Origin: Paracoccaceae bacterium Fryx2 | GTDB lineage: Bacteria > Pseudomonadota > Alphaproteobacteria > Rhodobacterales > Rhodobacteraceae | Length of the DNA: 64,000 bases | Direction of reading: 5' to 3' | NCBI GenBank assembly: GCA_032334235.1 | Contig: JAVSGI010000005.1 | Coordinates: forward strand, 992,001 to 1,056,000 | Part shown: in pieces, positions 8,686-16,950 of the stretch | How positions within the stretch are numbered: the stretch's first letter is position 1 | How the letters are laid out: each line of letters starts with the position of its first letter | Position numbers and translations under genes: made by a program | The notes under the pieces: model-generated | Database searches by the model: none | What the model was told of the DNA's origin: nothing | Seen by the model: the letters and a program-made list of their open reading frames with translations, nothing else

Positions 8686-9083
8686 GTCACGGCGATCGCG
8701 TCCAGATCCTCGGCGCGCTGCCAGGTCAGGCGGGCGCGGCAGGCATAGATCACCATCGGCTCGATCGACCCGCCGTGATAGGCATAGCCCTCGGCGGAGC
8801 AGGTCGCGTCGCGAAAGGTGACCCAGGCGCGCTGCGCGTCGCGAAGTTGCATCTCGGCACCGCGCCGGGCCTCGGGCAGACCCGCGTCAATGTTGCGCAT
8901 GACATCGCGGGCCGCTTTGTATGTGACGTTCAACGCCTTGTCGGCGGCGTTCCAGTCCTGCTCGGCGCAGAATGTCAGTTCCATCTGGACCTCGGCCGCC
9001 TCGCAATCGACCTCCTGCGCGGCGGCGGGCTGGGCAAGCAGGAGAGCGGCAAGGGCAGCGGTCAGCGGTAGGGGGTGGGTCAT
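8679..9083 (-). CDS. Secreted DUF1311 / lysozyme-inhibitor LprI-like protein
   Basis: A 134-residue protein starting at MTHPLPLTAALAALLL, a typical Sec signal peptide cleaved near AAAQ. The mature part has the DUF1311 layout: Q-EL-FC, LN-TYK, LR-AQRAW--F-DA-C and a final Y-C-A--T--R--DL, with paired cysteines that could form disulfides. Family members are periplasmic and include the E. coli lysozyme inhibitor LprI. The ATG at 9083 is preferred over an extension to 9296 because it begins the signal peptide. Confidence 0.85.
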   Translation of the reverse strand: MTHPLPLTAALAALLLAQPAAAQEVDCEAAEVQMELTFCAEQDWNAADKALNVTYKAARDVMRNIDAGLPEARRGAEMQLRDAQRAWVTFRDATCSAEGYAYHGGSIEPMVIYACRARLTWQRAEDLDAIAVTY

Positions 9084-9183
9084 GGCGGGCTCCGGGGTGG
9101 CTGTGGGTTTGATCAGGCAGAAAACGGAAGCGTGCGGCAGTGGAGGCATCATTCTTCGCAAACTGGCCAAGCCGAATGTAAGA

Positions 9184-9810
9184 TCAACGCAGGTGCTCTG
9201 GATAAGAAAAATCCCACACCAACATCCCGACGGGCGGAAATCTGCGAGGTAGATTCGTCGGATCGAATGGAAGTTCCCTTGCCACTGAACTATCAACAGC
9301 TTGATTCAATTGATTGTGCTGTTCTGCATAAAAATAACAGAGCTTCAAGTATCTGCGAAGCACTGCCAGACTCGGAAAGGTCATTCTCTGTCGATGCCAA
9401 ACCATTAAATCCTTGTCGCCACGGCTTGTATTGCAGTGAGGGCACGAGCGCACCTGATTCAACGCAATGTATTTTCCATTCAGCTTGCTGCGCGGTATCA
9501 GATGATCCCAATGATACACCGGGCTCGTGCTGCCACAGTGGGCGCATACCGGAGTTCCATCCTGTGCGAGCGCATCGTCACGGTCAAGAGTGCTGATGTT
9601 CAAGGTTTTCTGCTGATATTTGGACATAATTATATTCGTCGCCTTTGTCCTGCCTCCTGGATATGGATTAGGTTTTCCTGCTGTTGCGCACTTTTCCAAT
9701 TGGCGGCACACGGTCAGCATAGAATAAGCCCAGAAAATGTGATCTTCAACGGTTAGAAGCCTTCTGTGCCGCTTGAGATCGCTCCAATCCCAGTTGTTCT
9801 TGCCGGACAT
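9184..9810 (-). CDS. Solitary HNH endonuclease in an AT-rich island
   Basis: A 208-residue protein; the ATG at 9810 has a strong ribosome site, GGGGAG, about 8 nt upstream. The central part has an HNH fold with structural zinc cysteines: CAHCG, then YHWDHLIPRS carrying the metal-binding D-H pair, an Asn in ALNQVRSC, and CPHCN. An N-terminal region of about 75 residues has no motif I recognise. The gene is clearly AT-richer than its neighbours; 9301-9360 is 35 percent GC by hand count. There is no partner methylase, integrase or toxin gene beside it. A defence, mobile or orphan nuclease role is possible. Confidence 0.85.
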   Translation of the reverse strand: MSGKNNWDWSDLKRHRRLLTVEDHIFWAYSMLTVCRQLEKCATAGKPNPYPGGRTKATNIIMSKYQQKTLNISTLDRDDALAQDGTPVCAHCGSTSPVYHWDHLIPRSKLNGKYIALNQVRSCPHCNTSRGDKDLMVWHRQRMTFPSLAVLRRYLKLCYFYAEQHNQLNQAVDSSVARELPFDPTNLPRRFPPVGMLVWDFSYPEHLR

Positions 9811-9990
9811 AGCGCATCTCCCCAGAAGCTCGATTGACTTAACCTTACGCGAACTGGTGTTAGGGGCAAAGGCTTCAACTCCGTCGCCGTCGATCGAATG
9901 TCGCCCGGGCAAGGTTGCCACCACGTTGAAAGTGGCCACCCACCCCACAAGCCACTGGAAAACCGCCCCCCGATGCGCTACCCGCTCCCC

Positions 9991-11043
9991 ATGACCCAGA
10001 GCCTCACCATACGCCGACCCGACGACTGGCATCTGCACCTGCGCGATGGCGCGATGCTGCAGGGGGTGCTGCCCGAAACCACCCGGCATTTCGCCCGCGC
10101 CATCGTGATGCCGAACCTCGTGCCGCCGGTGGTGACCGGGGCGCAGGCGGCCGCCTACCGCGACCGCATCCTTGCCGCGATGCCCGAAGGCGCAGCGTTC
10201 GAGCCGCTGATGACGCTTTATCTGACCGAGACCACCGACCCCGACGACGTGGCCGCCGCCGCCGCCTCGGGCCTCGTCAAGGCGGTCAAGCTCTACCCGG
10301 CCGGCGCCACCACCAATTCGCAATCCGGCGTGCGCGATTTCGACCGCGTCCGCCCGGTGCTGGAACGCATGGCCGAAATCGGCCTGCCGCTCTGCGTGCA
10401 TGGCGAGGTGACCGACCCTTCGGTGGACATCTTCGACCGCGAAGCGGTGTTCATCGACAGCGTGCTCGACCCGCTGCGCCGCGCCACGCCGGGGCTGCGG
10501 GTGGTGATGGAACACATCACCACGGCGCAGGGCGTGGGCTATGTGCGGCAGGGGGGCGCGGATCTGGGCGCCACCATCACCACGCATCACCTGATCCTGA
10601 ACCGCAACCACATCCTCGCGGGCGGCATCCGGCCGCATTACTACTGCCTGCCGGTCGCCAAGCGCGAAAGCCACCGCCTGGCGCTCCGCGCCGCCGCCAC
10701 CAGCGGCGAGGGCTGCTTCTTCCTCGGCACCGACAGCGCCCCGCATGTCGACGCAGCGAAGGAACAGGCCTGCGGCTGCGCCGGCTGCTTCACCGCCACC
10801 AACACCATGGCCATCCTGGCCGAGGTGTTCGAGGCCGAAGCCGCCCTGCCCCGGCTGGAAGCCTTCGCCAGCCTGAACGGCCCAACCTTCTACCGCCTGC
10901 CGGTCAACCGGACCACCCTGACCCTGACCCGCAGCGACCACCCCCATTCCCCCTCCCTCTGGCCCGACAAGATCCTGACCGAGGCCGGCCCCGTCACCGT
11001 TTTCGACCCCGGTTTCCCGCTGCACTGGCATGTCGAAGGCTGA
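9991..11043 (+). CDS. pyrC: Dihydroorotase
   Basis: A 350-residue enzyme of E. coli PyrC type, converting N-carbamoyl-L-aspartate to dihydroorotate in pyrimidine synthesis. Visible sites: the metal-binding pair in [13 protein letters not shown], the carboxylated lysine region [23 protein letters not shown], and the GTDSAPH segment with the catalytic aspartate. The start at 9991 gives the usual N-terminus ([14 protein letters not shown]); an ATG at 9973 is possible. It is followed by pyrE after a repeat-containing gap. Confidence 0.95.
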   Translation: MTQSLTIRRPDDWHLHLRDGAMLQGVLPETTRHFARAIVMPNLVPPVVTGAQAAAYRDRILAAMPEGAAFEPLMTLYLTETTDPDDVAAAAASGLVKAVKLYPAGATTNSQSGVRDFDRVRPVLERMAEIGLPLCVHGEVTDPSVDIFDREAVFIDSVLDPLRRATPGLRVVMEHITTAQGVGYVRQGGADLGATITTHHLILNRNHILAGGIRPHYYCLPVAKRESHRLALRAAATSGEGCFFLGTDSAPHVDAAKEQACGCAGCFTATNTMAILAEVFEAEAALPRLEAFASLNGPTFYRLPVNRTTLTLTRSDHPHSPSLWPDKILTEAGPVTVFDPGFPLHWHVEG

Positions 11044-11056
11044 TTTCTTCTGTTTC

Positions 11057-11115
11057 CAAATATCCCCGCCGGAGGCTCCGGCGGATCGGCCGGGTGCCTC
11101 CGGCGGGGATATTTG
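11057..11115. repeat. Dispersed repeat, perfect 20-bp inverted pair between pyrC and pyrE
   Basis: CAAATATCCCCGCCGGAGGC (11057-11076) is exactly reverse-complemented at 11096-11115, with a 19-nt spacer. This is the same element found at 5520, 13637, 20520, 24004, 26515, 29975 and 34918. In RNA it would form a very stable hairpin 13 nt after the pyrC stop, so it may act as a terminator or attenuator. Confidence 0.8.
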
Positions 11116-11154
11116 CGCCAAGATGAAAACGATTTTCACGAAAGGACAGCGCCC

Positions 11155-11835
11155 ATGATCCCCTCTGCCTTCCCGCCCAGGGATGAAATCGCCCGGCTGA
11201 CGGCGCGGATGCTGCTGGAAATCAAGGCGGTGCATTTCAACACCGAGACGCCGTTCACCCTGGCCTCGGGCCTGCCGTCGCCGACCTACATCGACTGCCG
11301 CAAGCTGATCTCGCATCCGCGCATCCGCTCGGTGCTGATGGATTTCCTGACGGTGACGGTGATGCGCGATGCGGGCTTCGAGGCGTTCGACAACATCGCG
11401 GGCGGCGAGACGGCGGGGATTCCCTTTGCCGCGCTGGTGGCCGAACGCATGGCGCTGCCGATGACCTATGTGCGCAAGAAGCCCAAGGGCTACGGCCGCA
11501 ACGCCCGGATCGAGGGCGAGATGACGCCCGGCCAGCGCGTGCTGCTGGTCGAGGATCTGACGACCGACGGCGGCTCGAAACTGTCCTTCGTCGATGCGAT
11601 CCGCGAAACCGGGGCCAGCTGCGCCCATACGGCGGTGATCTTCTACTACGGCATCTTCCCCGAGACGACGCAACGGCTGGCCGACCACGGCGTGACGCTG
11701 CATCACCTGTGCACCTGGTGGGACGTGCTGGCCGAGGCGCGCGCCACGGCGGCCTTCGATGCCGGGACGCTCGCCGGGGTCGAGGCTTTCCTGTCAGCCC
11801 CGCGCGCGTGGCAGGAGGCCCGGGCGGCGAAATAG
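11155..11835 (+). CDS. pyrE: Orotate phosphoribosyltransferase
   Basis: A 226-residue enzyme that joins orotate to PRPP to give OMP. The PRPP-binding motif reads [14 protein letters not shown]; the upstream catalytic loop reads [10 protein letters not shown], and substrate contacts lie in [16 protein letters not shown]. The ATG at 11155 is supported by AAAGGA 8-9 nt upstream. It follows pyrC in the same direction, so two steps of the pyrimidine pathway are encoded together. Confidence 0.95.
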   Translation: MIPSAFPPRDEIARLTARMLLEIKAVHFNTETPFTLASGLPSPTYIDCRKLISHPRIRSVLMDFLTVTVMRDAGFEAFDNIAGGETAGIPFAALVAERMALPMTYVRKKPKGYGRNARIEGEMTPGQRVLLVEDLTTDGGSKLSFVDAIRETGASCAHTAVIFYYGIFPETTQRLADHGVTLHHLCTWWDVLAEARATAAFDAGTLAGVEAFLSAPRAWQEARAAK

Positions 11836-11877
11836 CGCCCATCCGCGCCGCGGCCGCGCCGGACGGGCGCCGCCGCC

Positions 11878-11995
11878 TGTGGATCATCCCGCCGCCCGCC
11901 CCCGCGGAATCGCCACAAGCTGTGGCCCCTGTGCAGCGCCCCCCCGGATATGGTAGGGTCACACTTGTCCACAGCCTATCCACAGGCCATCCACA
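11878..11995. promoter_or_regulatory. Cluster of DnaA-box-like sites upstream of dnaB
   Basis: Three sites on the plus strand are spaced exactly 11 bp: TTGTCCACA (11965-11973), CTATCCACA (11976-11984) and CCATCCACA (11987-11995). Against the DnaA consensus TTATCCACA they match 8, 8 and 7 of 9. A fourth, inverted site, TGTGGATCA (11878-11886), matches 7 of 9. They lie about 105-220 bp before the dnaB start. Helical phasing suggests a protein-binding array. DnaA as the binder is inference. Confidence 0.5.
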
Positions 11996-12099
11996 AGGCA
12001 CAGGGCCGGTTTGGCACCGCCTTGTGCCCTGTTTCGGGAAGCCCCGGCATGGGGTATGCACGACCCACAAGAAACGTCGCCAGAAAACACGAGGGCAGC

Positions 12100-13605
12100 A
12101 TGAACGAGATCACCGCATTCCGGCCCACGGCTCCGCAACCTGCTCCGCCGGCCGCCGACGATGCCCTGCCCCAGAATATCGAGGCCGAACAGCAGCTTCT
12201 GGGTGCGATCCTGACCAACAACGACGTTTACGACCGCATTTCGGCGGTGGTGAAGCCCGAGCATTTCTTCGACCCCGTGCATCAGCGCATCTTCGAGATC
12301 GCCGCCGCCCGCATCCAGAAGAATGCCCTCGCCTCGCCGGTGACGCTGAAGGCGTTTCTGGAGGATGACGCGGGGCTGAAGGAACTGGGCGGCCCGGCCT
12401 ATCTCGCCCGCCTGGCAGGGGCGGCGATCTCGGCCTTCGCCGCGCGCGACTATGCCCAGATGATCTACGACCTTGCGGTGCGGCGCGAACTGATCGCGCT
12501 GGGGCGCGACATCTCGGCCCGCGCGGCCAAGGTCGATGTGACCTCGGAGCCGAAGGAACAGATCGTCGAGGCCGAACAGCGGCTTTACAAGCTGGGCGAA
12601 CAGGGCCACGCCGAACGTGGATTTCAAAGCTTTCTCAAGGCGGTGACCGACGCGGTGAATGTGGCCAACGCCGCCTACCAGCGTGACGGCGGGTTGGCCG
12701 GCATCTCCACCGGCCTGATCGACCTCGACAAGAAGCTGGGCGGCCTGCACCCGTCGGACCTCCTGATCATCGCCGGGCGCCCCTCGATGGGCAAGACCTC
12801 GCTCGCCACCAACGTCGCCTTCAACATCGCCAAGGCCTACAAGCGCGGCCGCCAGCACGACGGGTCGGAAGGCGCGGTCGAGGGCGGCGTGGTCGGCTTC
12901 TTCTCGCTGGAGATGAGCGCGGAACAGCTGGCCGCGCGCATCCTGTCCGAAGCCTCAGAGGTGCCCTCGGAACAGATCCGCCGCGGCGACATGACCGAAC
13001 AGGAATTCCGCCGCTTCGTCGAAGCCGCCAAGTCGCTGGAGGCCTGCCCGCTCTACATCGACGACACGCCCGCCCTTGCCATCAGCCAGGTCGCCGCCCG
13101 CGCCCGCAGGCTCAAGCGCACCCACGGGCTCGACGTGCTGATGATCGACTACCTGCAACTGCTGAAAGGCACCAACAAGAACGACAACCGCGTCAACGAG
13201 GTGTCCGAGATCACGCAGGGCCTGAAAGCCATCGCCAAGGAACTGAACATCCCGGTGGTGGCGCTGTCGCAGCTCTCGCGCCAGGTCGAAAGCCGCGAAG
13301 ACAAGCGCCCGCAACTGTCGGACCTGCGCGAATCCGGCTCGATCGAGCAGGATGCCGACGTGGTGATGTTCGTCTACCGCGACGAATACTATAAAGAACG
13401 CGAAAAGCCGGGCGACCACGAGCTGGAAAAGATGGCGCAGTGGCAGTCGGTGATGGAACAGGTGCACGGCAAGGCCGAGGTCATCATCGGCAAGCAGCGG
13501 CACGGCCCGATCGGCTCGGTCGAACTCAGCTTCGAGGGCCGCTTCACCCGCTTCGGCAACCTCGCGAAATCCTGGCAGGGCGACGGCGGCGACGACCGGT
13601 TCTGA
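12100..13605 (+). CDS. dnaB: Replicative DNA helicase DnaB
   Basis: A 501-residue hexameric helicase. The N-terminal DnaG-interacting domain begins at LPQNIEAEQQLLGAIL. The RecA-like motor has Walker A GRPSMGKTS, FFSLEMSAEQLAAR, the Walker B region VLMIDYLQLL, and the SQLSRQVESR and DLRESGSIEQDAD motifs. The ATG at 12100 follows GAGGGCAGC. It unwinds DNA at the replication fork. An upstream set of DnaA-box-like sites may link its expression to replication initiation. Confidence 0.97.
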   Translation: MNEITAFRPTAPQPAPPAADDALPQNIEAEQQLLGAILTNNDVYDRISAVVKPEHFFDPVHQRIFEIAAARIQKNALASPVTLKAFLEDDAGLKELGGPAYLARLAGAAISAFAARDYAQMIYDLAVRRELIALGRDISARAAKVDVTSEPKEQIVEAEQRLYKLGEQGHAERGFQSFLKAVTDAVNVANAAYQRDGGLAGISTGLIDLDKKLGGLHPSDLLIIAGRPSMGKTSLATNVAFNIAKAYKRGRQHDGSEGAVEGGVVGFFSLEMSAEQLAARILSEASEVPSEQIRRGDMTEQEFRRFVEAAKSLEACPLYIDDTPALAISQVAARARRLKRTHGLDVLMIDYLQLLKGTNKNDNRVNEVSEITQGLKAIAKELNIPVVALSQLSRQVESREDKRPQLSDLRESGSIEQDADVVMFVYRDEYYKEREKPGDHELEKMAQWQSVMEQVHGKAEVIIGKQRHGPIGSVELSFEGRFTRFGNLAKSWQGDGGDDRF

Positions 13606-13636
13606 CCGGCCGGCCGGGACACCCCGATCCGGCACA

Positions 13637-13693
13637 GAGGGGTATTTGAACCAAGAAGAAGCCTCACCGTTTCTTCTTGGCCCAAATACCCTC
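13637..13693. terminator. Long hairpin after dnaB (dispersed repeat variant)
   Basis: The arm GAGGGGTATTTGAACCAAGA continuing to 13660 pairs almost perfectly with 13671-13693 (TTCTTCTTGGCCCAAATACC plus CTC), leaving a 10-nt loop. It belongs to the dispersed repeat family but lacks the CCGCCGGAGGC end. It sits 31 bp after the dnaB stop, where a transcription terminator would be expected. No strong T-run follows. Confidence 0.6.
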
Positions 13694-13740
13694 TCCGCCT
13701 CTCCCCCGACGCCACCGCACGACGCCCGGGGTGCGTCAGC

Positions 13741-13778
13741 GCCGCCCGAGGGGGCTCGATGCCCCCGAGGGCGGCGGC
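13741..13778. other. GC-rich stem-loop upstream of alr
   Basis: GCCGCCCGAGGGGGC and the downstream GCCCCCGAGGGCGGC can fold on each other around TCGAT, with a small mismatch in the middle. It lies between the dnaB hairpin and the alr start at 13831. It could be a terminator or a leader structure. There is no further evidence of function. Confidence 0.4.
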
Positions 13779-13830
13779 TCCGTCCCCTTTCCCCCTTGAC
13801 CTCGCCCGCCCGCCTGTCAAAACACGCCCC

Positions 13831-14880
13831 ATGGCCACAGCAATCCTCACCATCGACCTCGACGCCATCGCCGCCAACTGGCGCGCGCTGGACCGGCTCA
13901 GCGCGCCCGGCACCCAGACGGGTGCCGTGGTCAAGGCGGATGCCTATGGCCTTGGGACGGCGCGGGTGGTGCGGGCGCTGGCGCAGGCCGGGGCGCGGCG
14001 GTTCTTCGTAGCCGTGGCCGAAGAAGGTGCAGCCGTGCGCCAGTCGCTGGGGCCGGGGCCGCAGATCAACGTGCTGGGCGGCCACATGACCGGCGACACC
14101 GAGATGATCCACGACCTCGATCTGACGCCGATGCTCAATTCCATCGAGCAGATCACCCGGCACCTCGAATCGCTGCCCGGCCATCCCTTCGGGGTGCAGC
14201 TTGATACCGGGATGAACCGTCTCGGGATCGAGGCCGCCGAATGGGAGGCCGTGGCCGCCCTGGTGATGGAGGCCGGGCCCGAGCTGGTGATGAGCCACCT
14301 CGCCTGCGCCGACGAGCCCGAGCATCCGATGAACACGGCCCAGCTGGCCGAGTTTCACGCCATGACCGACGGCATCGGCGTGCCGCGTTCGCTGTCTGCG
14401 ACGGGCGGCATCCTGCTGGGGCCCGAGTATCACTTCGACCTGACCCGCCCCGGCATCGGGCTTTACGGCGGCCGCCCCTTCGATGCCGGTGCCCGTTCCG
14501 TCGCGCTGTCGCTGCCGGTGGTGCAGGTGCGCGAGGTCGCCACGGGCGAGGCGGTTGGTTATGCCGCAAGCTGGATCGCCGAGGGTCCGGCGCTGATCGC
14601 CACCGTTTCGGGCGGCTATGCCGACGGTCTGCCGCGCGGGTTGTCCAATGCCGCCGTGCTCTGGGATGGCGACACGCCCTGCCCGCTGGTCGGCAGGGTG
14701 TCAATGGACCTGATCACGGTCGACATCAGCCACCTGCCCCGGGTGCCCGCGCATCTCGACATACTCGGGCCGCATCAGGGCCCGGACGATCTGGCCGACG
14801 TGGTCGGCACCATCGGCTATGAGATCCTGACCCGGCTCGGCGCGCGCTACACGCGCCGCCATGTCGGCAGCCTCGCATGA
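13831..14880 (+). CDS. alr: Alanine racemase
   Basis: A 349-residue PLP enzyme that makes D-alanine for peptidoglycan. The PLP lysine lies in [10 protein letters not shown] near the N-terminus. [10 protein letters not shown] and SATGGILLG line the cofactor pocket, GYADGLPRG is the second-domain loop, and [11 protein letters not shown] is the substrate-side motif. The stop overlaps the mlaE start in an ATGA arrangement, so it is probably co-translated with the transporter genes that follow. Confidence 0.93.
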   Translation: MATAILTIDLDAIAANWRALDRLSAPGTQTGAVVKADAYGLGTARVVRALAQAGARRFFVAVAEEGAAVRQSLGPGPQINVLGGHMTGDTEMIHDLDLTPMLNSIEQITRHLESLPGHPFGVQLDTGMNRLGIEAAEWEAVAALVMEAGPELVMSHLACADEPEHPMNTAQLAEFHAMTDGIGVPRSLSATGGILLGPEYHFDLTRPGIGLYGGRPFDAGARSVALSLPVVQVREVATGEAVGYAASWIAEGPALIATVSGGYADGLPRGLSNAAVLWDGDTPCPLVGRVSMDLITVDISHLPRVPAHLDILGPHQGPDDLADVVGTIGYEILTRLGARYTRRHVGSLA

Positions 14881-15659
14881 TCCTGCTGGCCCCGGTGGCC
14901 GCTTTGGGCAAGGTGGTGCTGGCCGCCCTTGCCAGTCTGGGTCGGGTGATGCTGTTTGCGGTGCAGGTAGTGTCGCACATGTTGCGCCCGCCGTTCTATC
15001 CGCGCGAATTCGGCCATGCGCTGGTGCAGATCGGCTGGCTCAGCCTGCCGGTGGTCGGGCTGACCGCGCTCTTCACCGGCGGTGCGCTTGCCTTGCAGAT
15101 CTATTCCGGCGGGGCGCGGTTCAATGCGGAATCGGTGGTGCCCTCGATCGTCGCCATCGGCATGGTGCGCGAACTCGGGCCGGTGCTGGGCGGGCTGATG
15201 GTGGCGGCGCGGGTTGCCAGCTCCATCGCCGCCGAGATCGGCACCATGAAGGTGACCGAGCAGATCGACGCGCTGGTGACGCTTTCGACCAACCCGTTGA
15301 AATACCTTGCAGTCCCGCGCGTGCTGGCCGCCACGCTGGTGATGCCGGTCCTGGTCGCGGTGGGCGACGCCATCGGCATTGCCGGCGGCTGGATCGTGGG
15401 GGTGAATCGGCTGGGCTTCAACTCGGCCACCTACCTCAAGAACACCATCGACTTTCTCGAACCGTGGGATGTCGGGTCGGGCCTCGTCAAGGGCGCGGCC
15501 TTCGGCTTCATCGTGGCGCTGCTGGGCTGCTGGCACGGCATGAACTCGGGGCGGGGCGCGCAGGGCGTGGGGCGTGCGACCAAATCGGCCGTGGTGGCGG
15601 CTTCGATCCTGATCCTTGCGGCCAACTACCTGCTGACGGAGGTGTTCTTCACCTCATGA
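14877..15659 (+). CDS. mlaE: MlaE-family ABC transporter permease
   Basis: A 260-residue inner-membrane protein with about five to six hydrophobic segments. It carries the MlaE signature regions [31 protein letters not shown] and [17 protein letters not shown]. MlaE proteins form the membrane part of the Mla/MCE phospholipid transporter that maintains outer-membrane lipid asymmetry. It overlaps alr upstream and mlaF downstream by four bases each (ATGA). No MCE (MlaD) gene is next to it. Confidence 0.9.
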   Translation: MILLAPVAALGKVVLAALASLGRVMLFAVQVVSHMLRPPFYPREFGHALVQIGWLSLPVVGLTALFTGGALALQIYSGGARFNAESVVPSIVAIGMVRELGPVLGGLMVAARVASSIAAEIGTMKVTEQIDALVTLSTNPLKYLAVPRVLAATLVMPVLVAVGDAIGIAGGWIVGVNRLGFNSATYLKNTIDFLEPWDVGSGLVKGAAFGFIVALLGCWHGMNSGRGAQGVGRATKSAVVAASILILAANYLLTEVFFTS

Positions 15660-16402
15660 TCGAGCTGACCGGCGTTCACAAATCCTTCGGCGGCAACCAT
15701 GTGCTGCGCGGCATCACGCTCGCGGTGCCCGAGGGGCAGAGCATGGTGATCATCGGCGGGTCGGGCACCGGCAAGTCGGTGCTGCTGAAATGCATCCTCG
15801 GGCTGGTGCATCCAGAACAGGGCCGCATCGCGCTGGATGGCGAGGATGTGACGCGGGCCGAGCGCGAGGGCTTCCTGTCGAAGTTCGGGATGCTGTTCCA
15901 GGGCGGCGCGCTGTTCGACAGCCTGCGGGTCTGGGAAAACGTCGCCTTCCGGCTGCTGCGCGGCCAGGGCAAGCTGCCCAAGGCCGAGGCGCGCGCCATC
16001 GCACTGGAAAAGCTGCGCCGGGTCGGGCTGGGGCCGCAGGTGGCCGACCTTTACCCGGCCGAACTGTCGGGCGGGATGCAGAAGCGCGTCGGCCTTGCCC
16101 GCGCGATCGCCGCCGCGCCGCAGATCATCTTCTTCGACGAACCGACCGCCGGGCTCGACCCGATCATGGCCGGGGTGATCAACGCCCTGATCCGCGAGAT
16201 CGTGGTCGAGATGGGCGTAACGGCGATGACAATCACCCATGACATGACCTCGGTCCGCGCCATCGCCGACCGGGTGGCGATGCTGCACGAAGGCGTCATC
16301 CAGTGGACAGGGCCGGTGGGCGACCTCGACACCACGCCCGACCCCTATCTGCAGCAGTTCATCCACGGCCGCGCCACCGGACCGATCGCCGCGGTGCGTT
16401 GA
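15656..16402 (+). CDS. mlaF: MlaF-type ABC transporter ATPase
   Basis: A 248-residue ATPase. Walker A is GGSGTGKSV, the signature is LSGGMQKRV and Walker B is IIFFDEPTAGLD; the switch histidine is in TITHDM. It pairs with the permease encoded just upstream to energise lipid transport across the envelope. It is coupled to mlaE by an ATGA overlap, and a PqiA-like gene follows 47 bp later. Confidence 0.92.
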   Translation: MIELTGVHKSFGGNHVLRGITLAVPEGQSMVIIGGSGTGKSVLLKCILGLVHPEQGRIALDGEDVTRAEREGFLSKFGMLFQGGALFDSLRVWENVAFRLLRGQGKLPKAEARAIALEKLRRVGLGPQVADLYPAELSGGMQKRVGLARAIAAAPQIIFFDEPTAGLDPIMAGVINALIREIVVEMGVTAMTITHDMTSVRAIADRVAMLHEGVIQWTGPVGDLDTTPDPYLQQFIHGRATGPIAAVR

Positions 16403-16449
16403 CAGGAATGGCCCCGGGTGGAACAACCCGGGCCAGAGGGGGAACACCC

Positions 16450-16905
16450 GTGCCCGGCCCGACCCTGAACCGCCTGCTGTTCGCCGCCAACCTGTTGCTG
16501 GCGCTGCTGTTCCCGGTGGCGTGGTTCGCGCCGCTGATGACGGTGAAGGTCAGCCTGAAATTCTGGGCCGAGGGCACCGACCTGTCGGTGATCGGCACGC
16601 TGCAGGGTCTGTGGCCCGACGATCCGGTGCTGGCGCTGCTGCTGACATTTGCCGCCATCGTGGCGCCGACCGTCAAGGTGCTGGGCACGGGGCTTATTTT
16701 GCTGGACCTGCTTTCGCCCCGCGTGCAGGGCGCGCTGTTCCACATCGGGCGCTTCGCCATGGCGGACGTGTTCCTGATCGCGGTCTACATCGCCATCTTC
16801 AAGGGGCTGGACGGCGGCAGCATCACCATCGGCTGGGGGCTGTATCTCTTCACCGGCTGCATCCTGGCCTCGATGCTGATCGGGCTGATCGACCACCGGC
16901 GCTGA
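16450..16905 (+). CDS. Half-size paraquat-inducible protein A (PqiA) domain protein
   Basis: A 151-residue membrane protein if it starts at the GTG at 16450, chosen because AGAGGGGG stands 7 nt upstream. An ATG at 16408 has a ribosome site only 1 nt away. Four hydrophobic segments are visible. The LLFAANLLLALLFPVAWF start, the VLGTGLILLDL region and the FAMADVFLIAVYIAIFKG segment are PqiA-like. Full PqiA is about 400 residues with two such domains; this has one. PqiA proteins accompany MCE-type lipid transport, which fits its place after mlaEF. Confidence 0.75.
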   Translation: MPGPTLNRLLFAANLLLALLFPVAWFAPLMTVKVSLKFWAEGTDLSVIGTLQGLWPDDPVLALLLTFAAIVAPTVKVLGTGLILLDLLSPRVQGALFHIGRFAMADVFLIAVYIAIFKGLDGGSITIGWGLYLFTGCILASMLIGLIDHRR

Positions 16906-16950
16906 CCGGCCGCCCTTGCGGCCCGCCGCCGGGCGTTGCATCAAGGCGGC

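Noticed and set aside
9084-9990. Islet considered as a prophage or integrated plasmid remnant
   Set aside because: No integrase, attachment repeat, replication or phage structural gene is visible; only one HNH gene.
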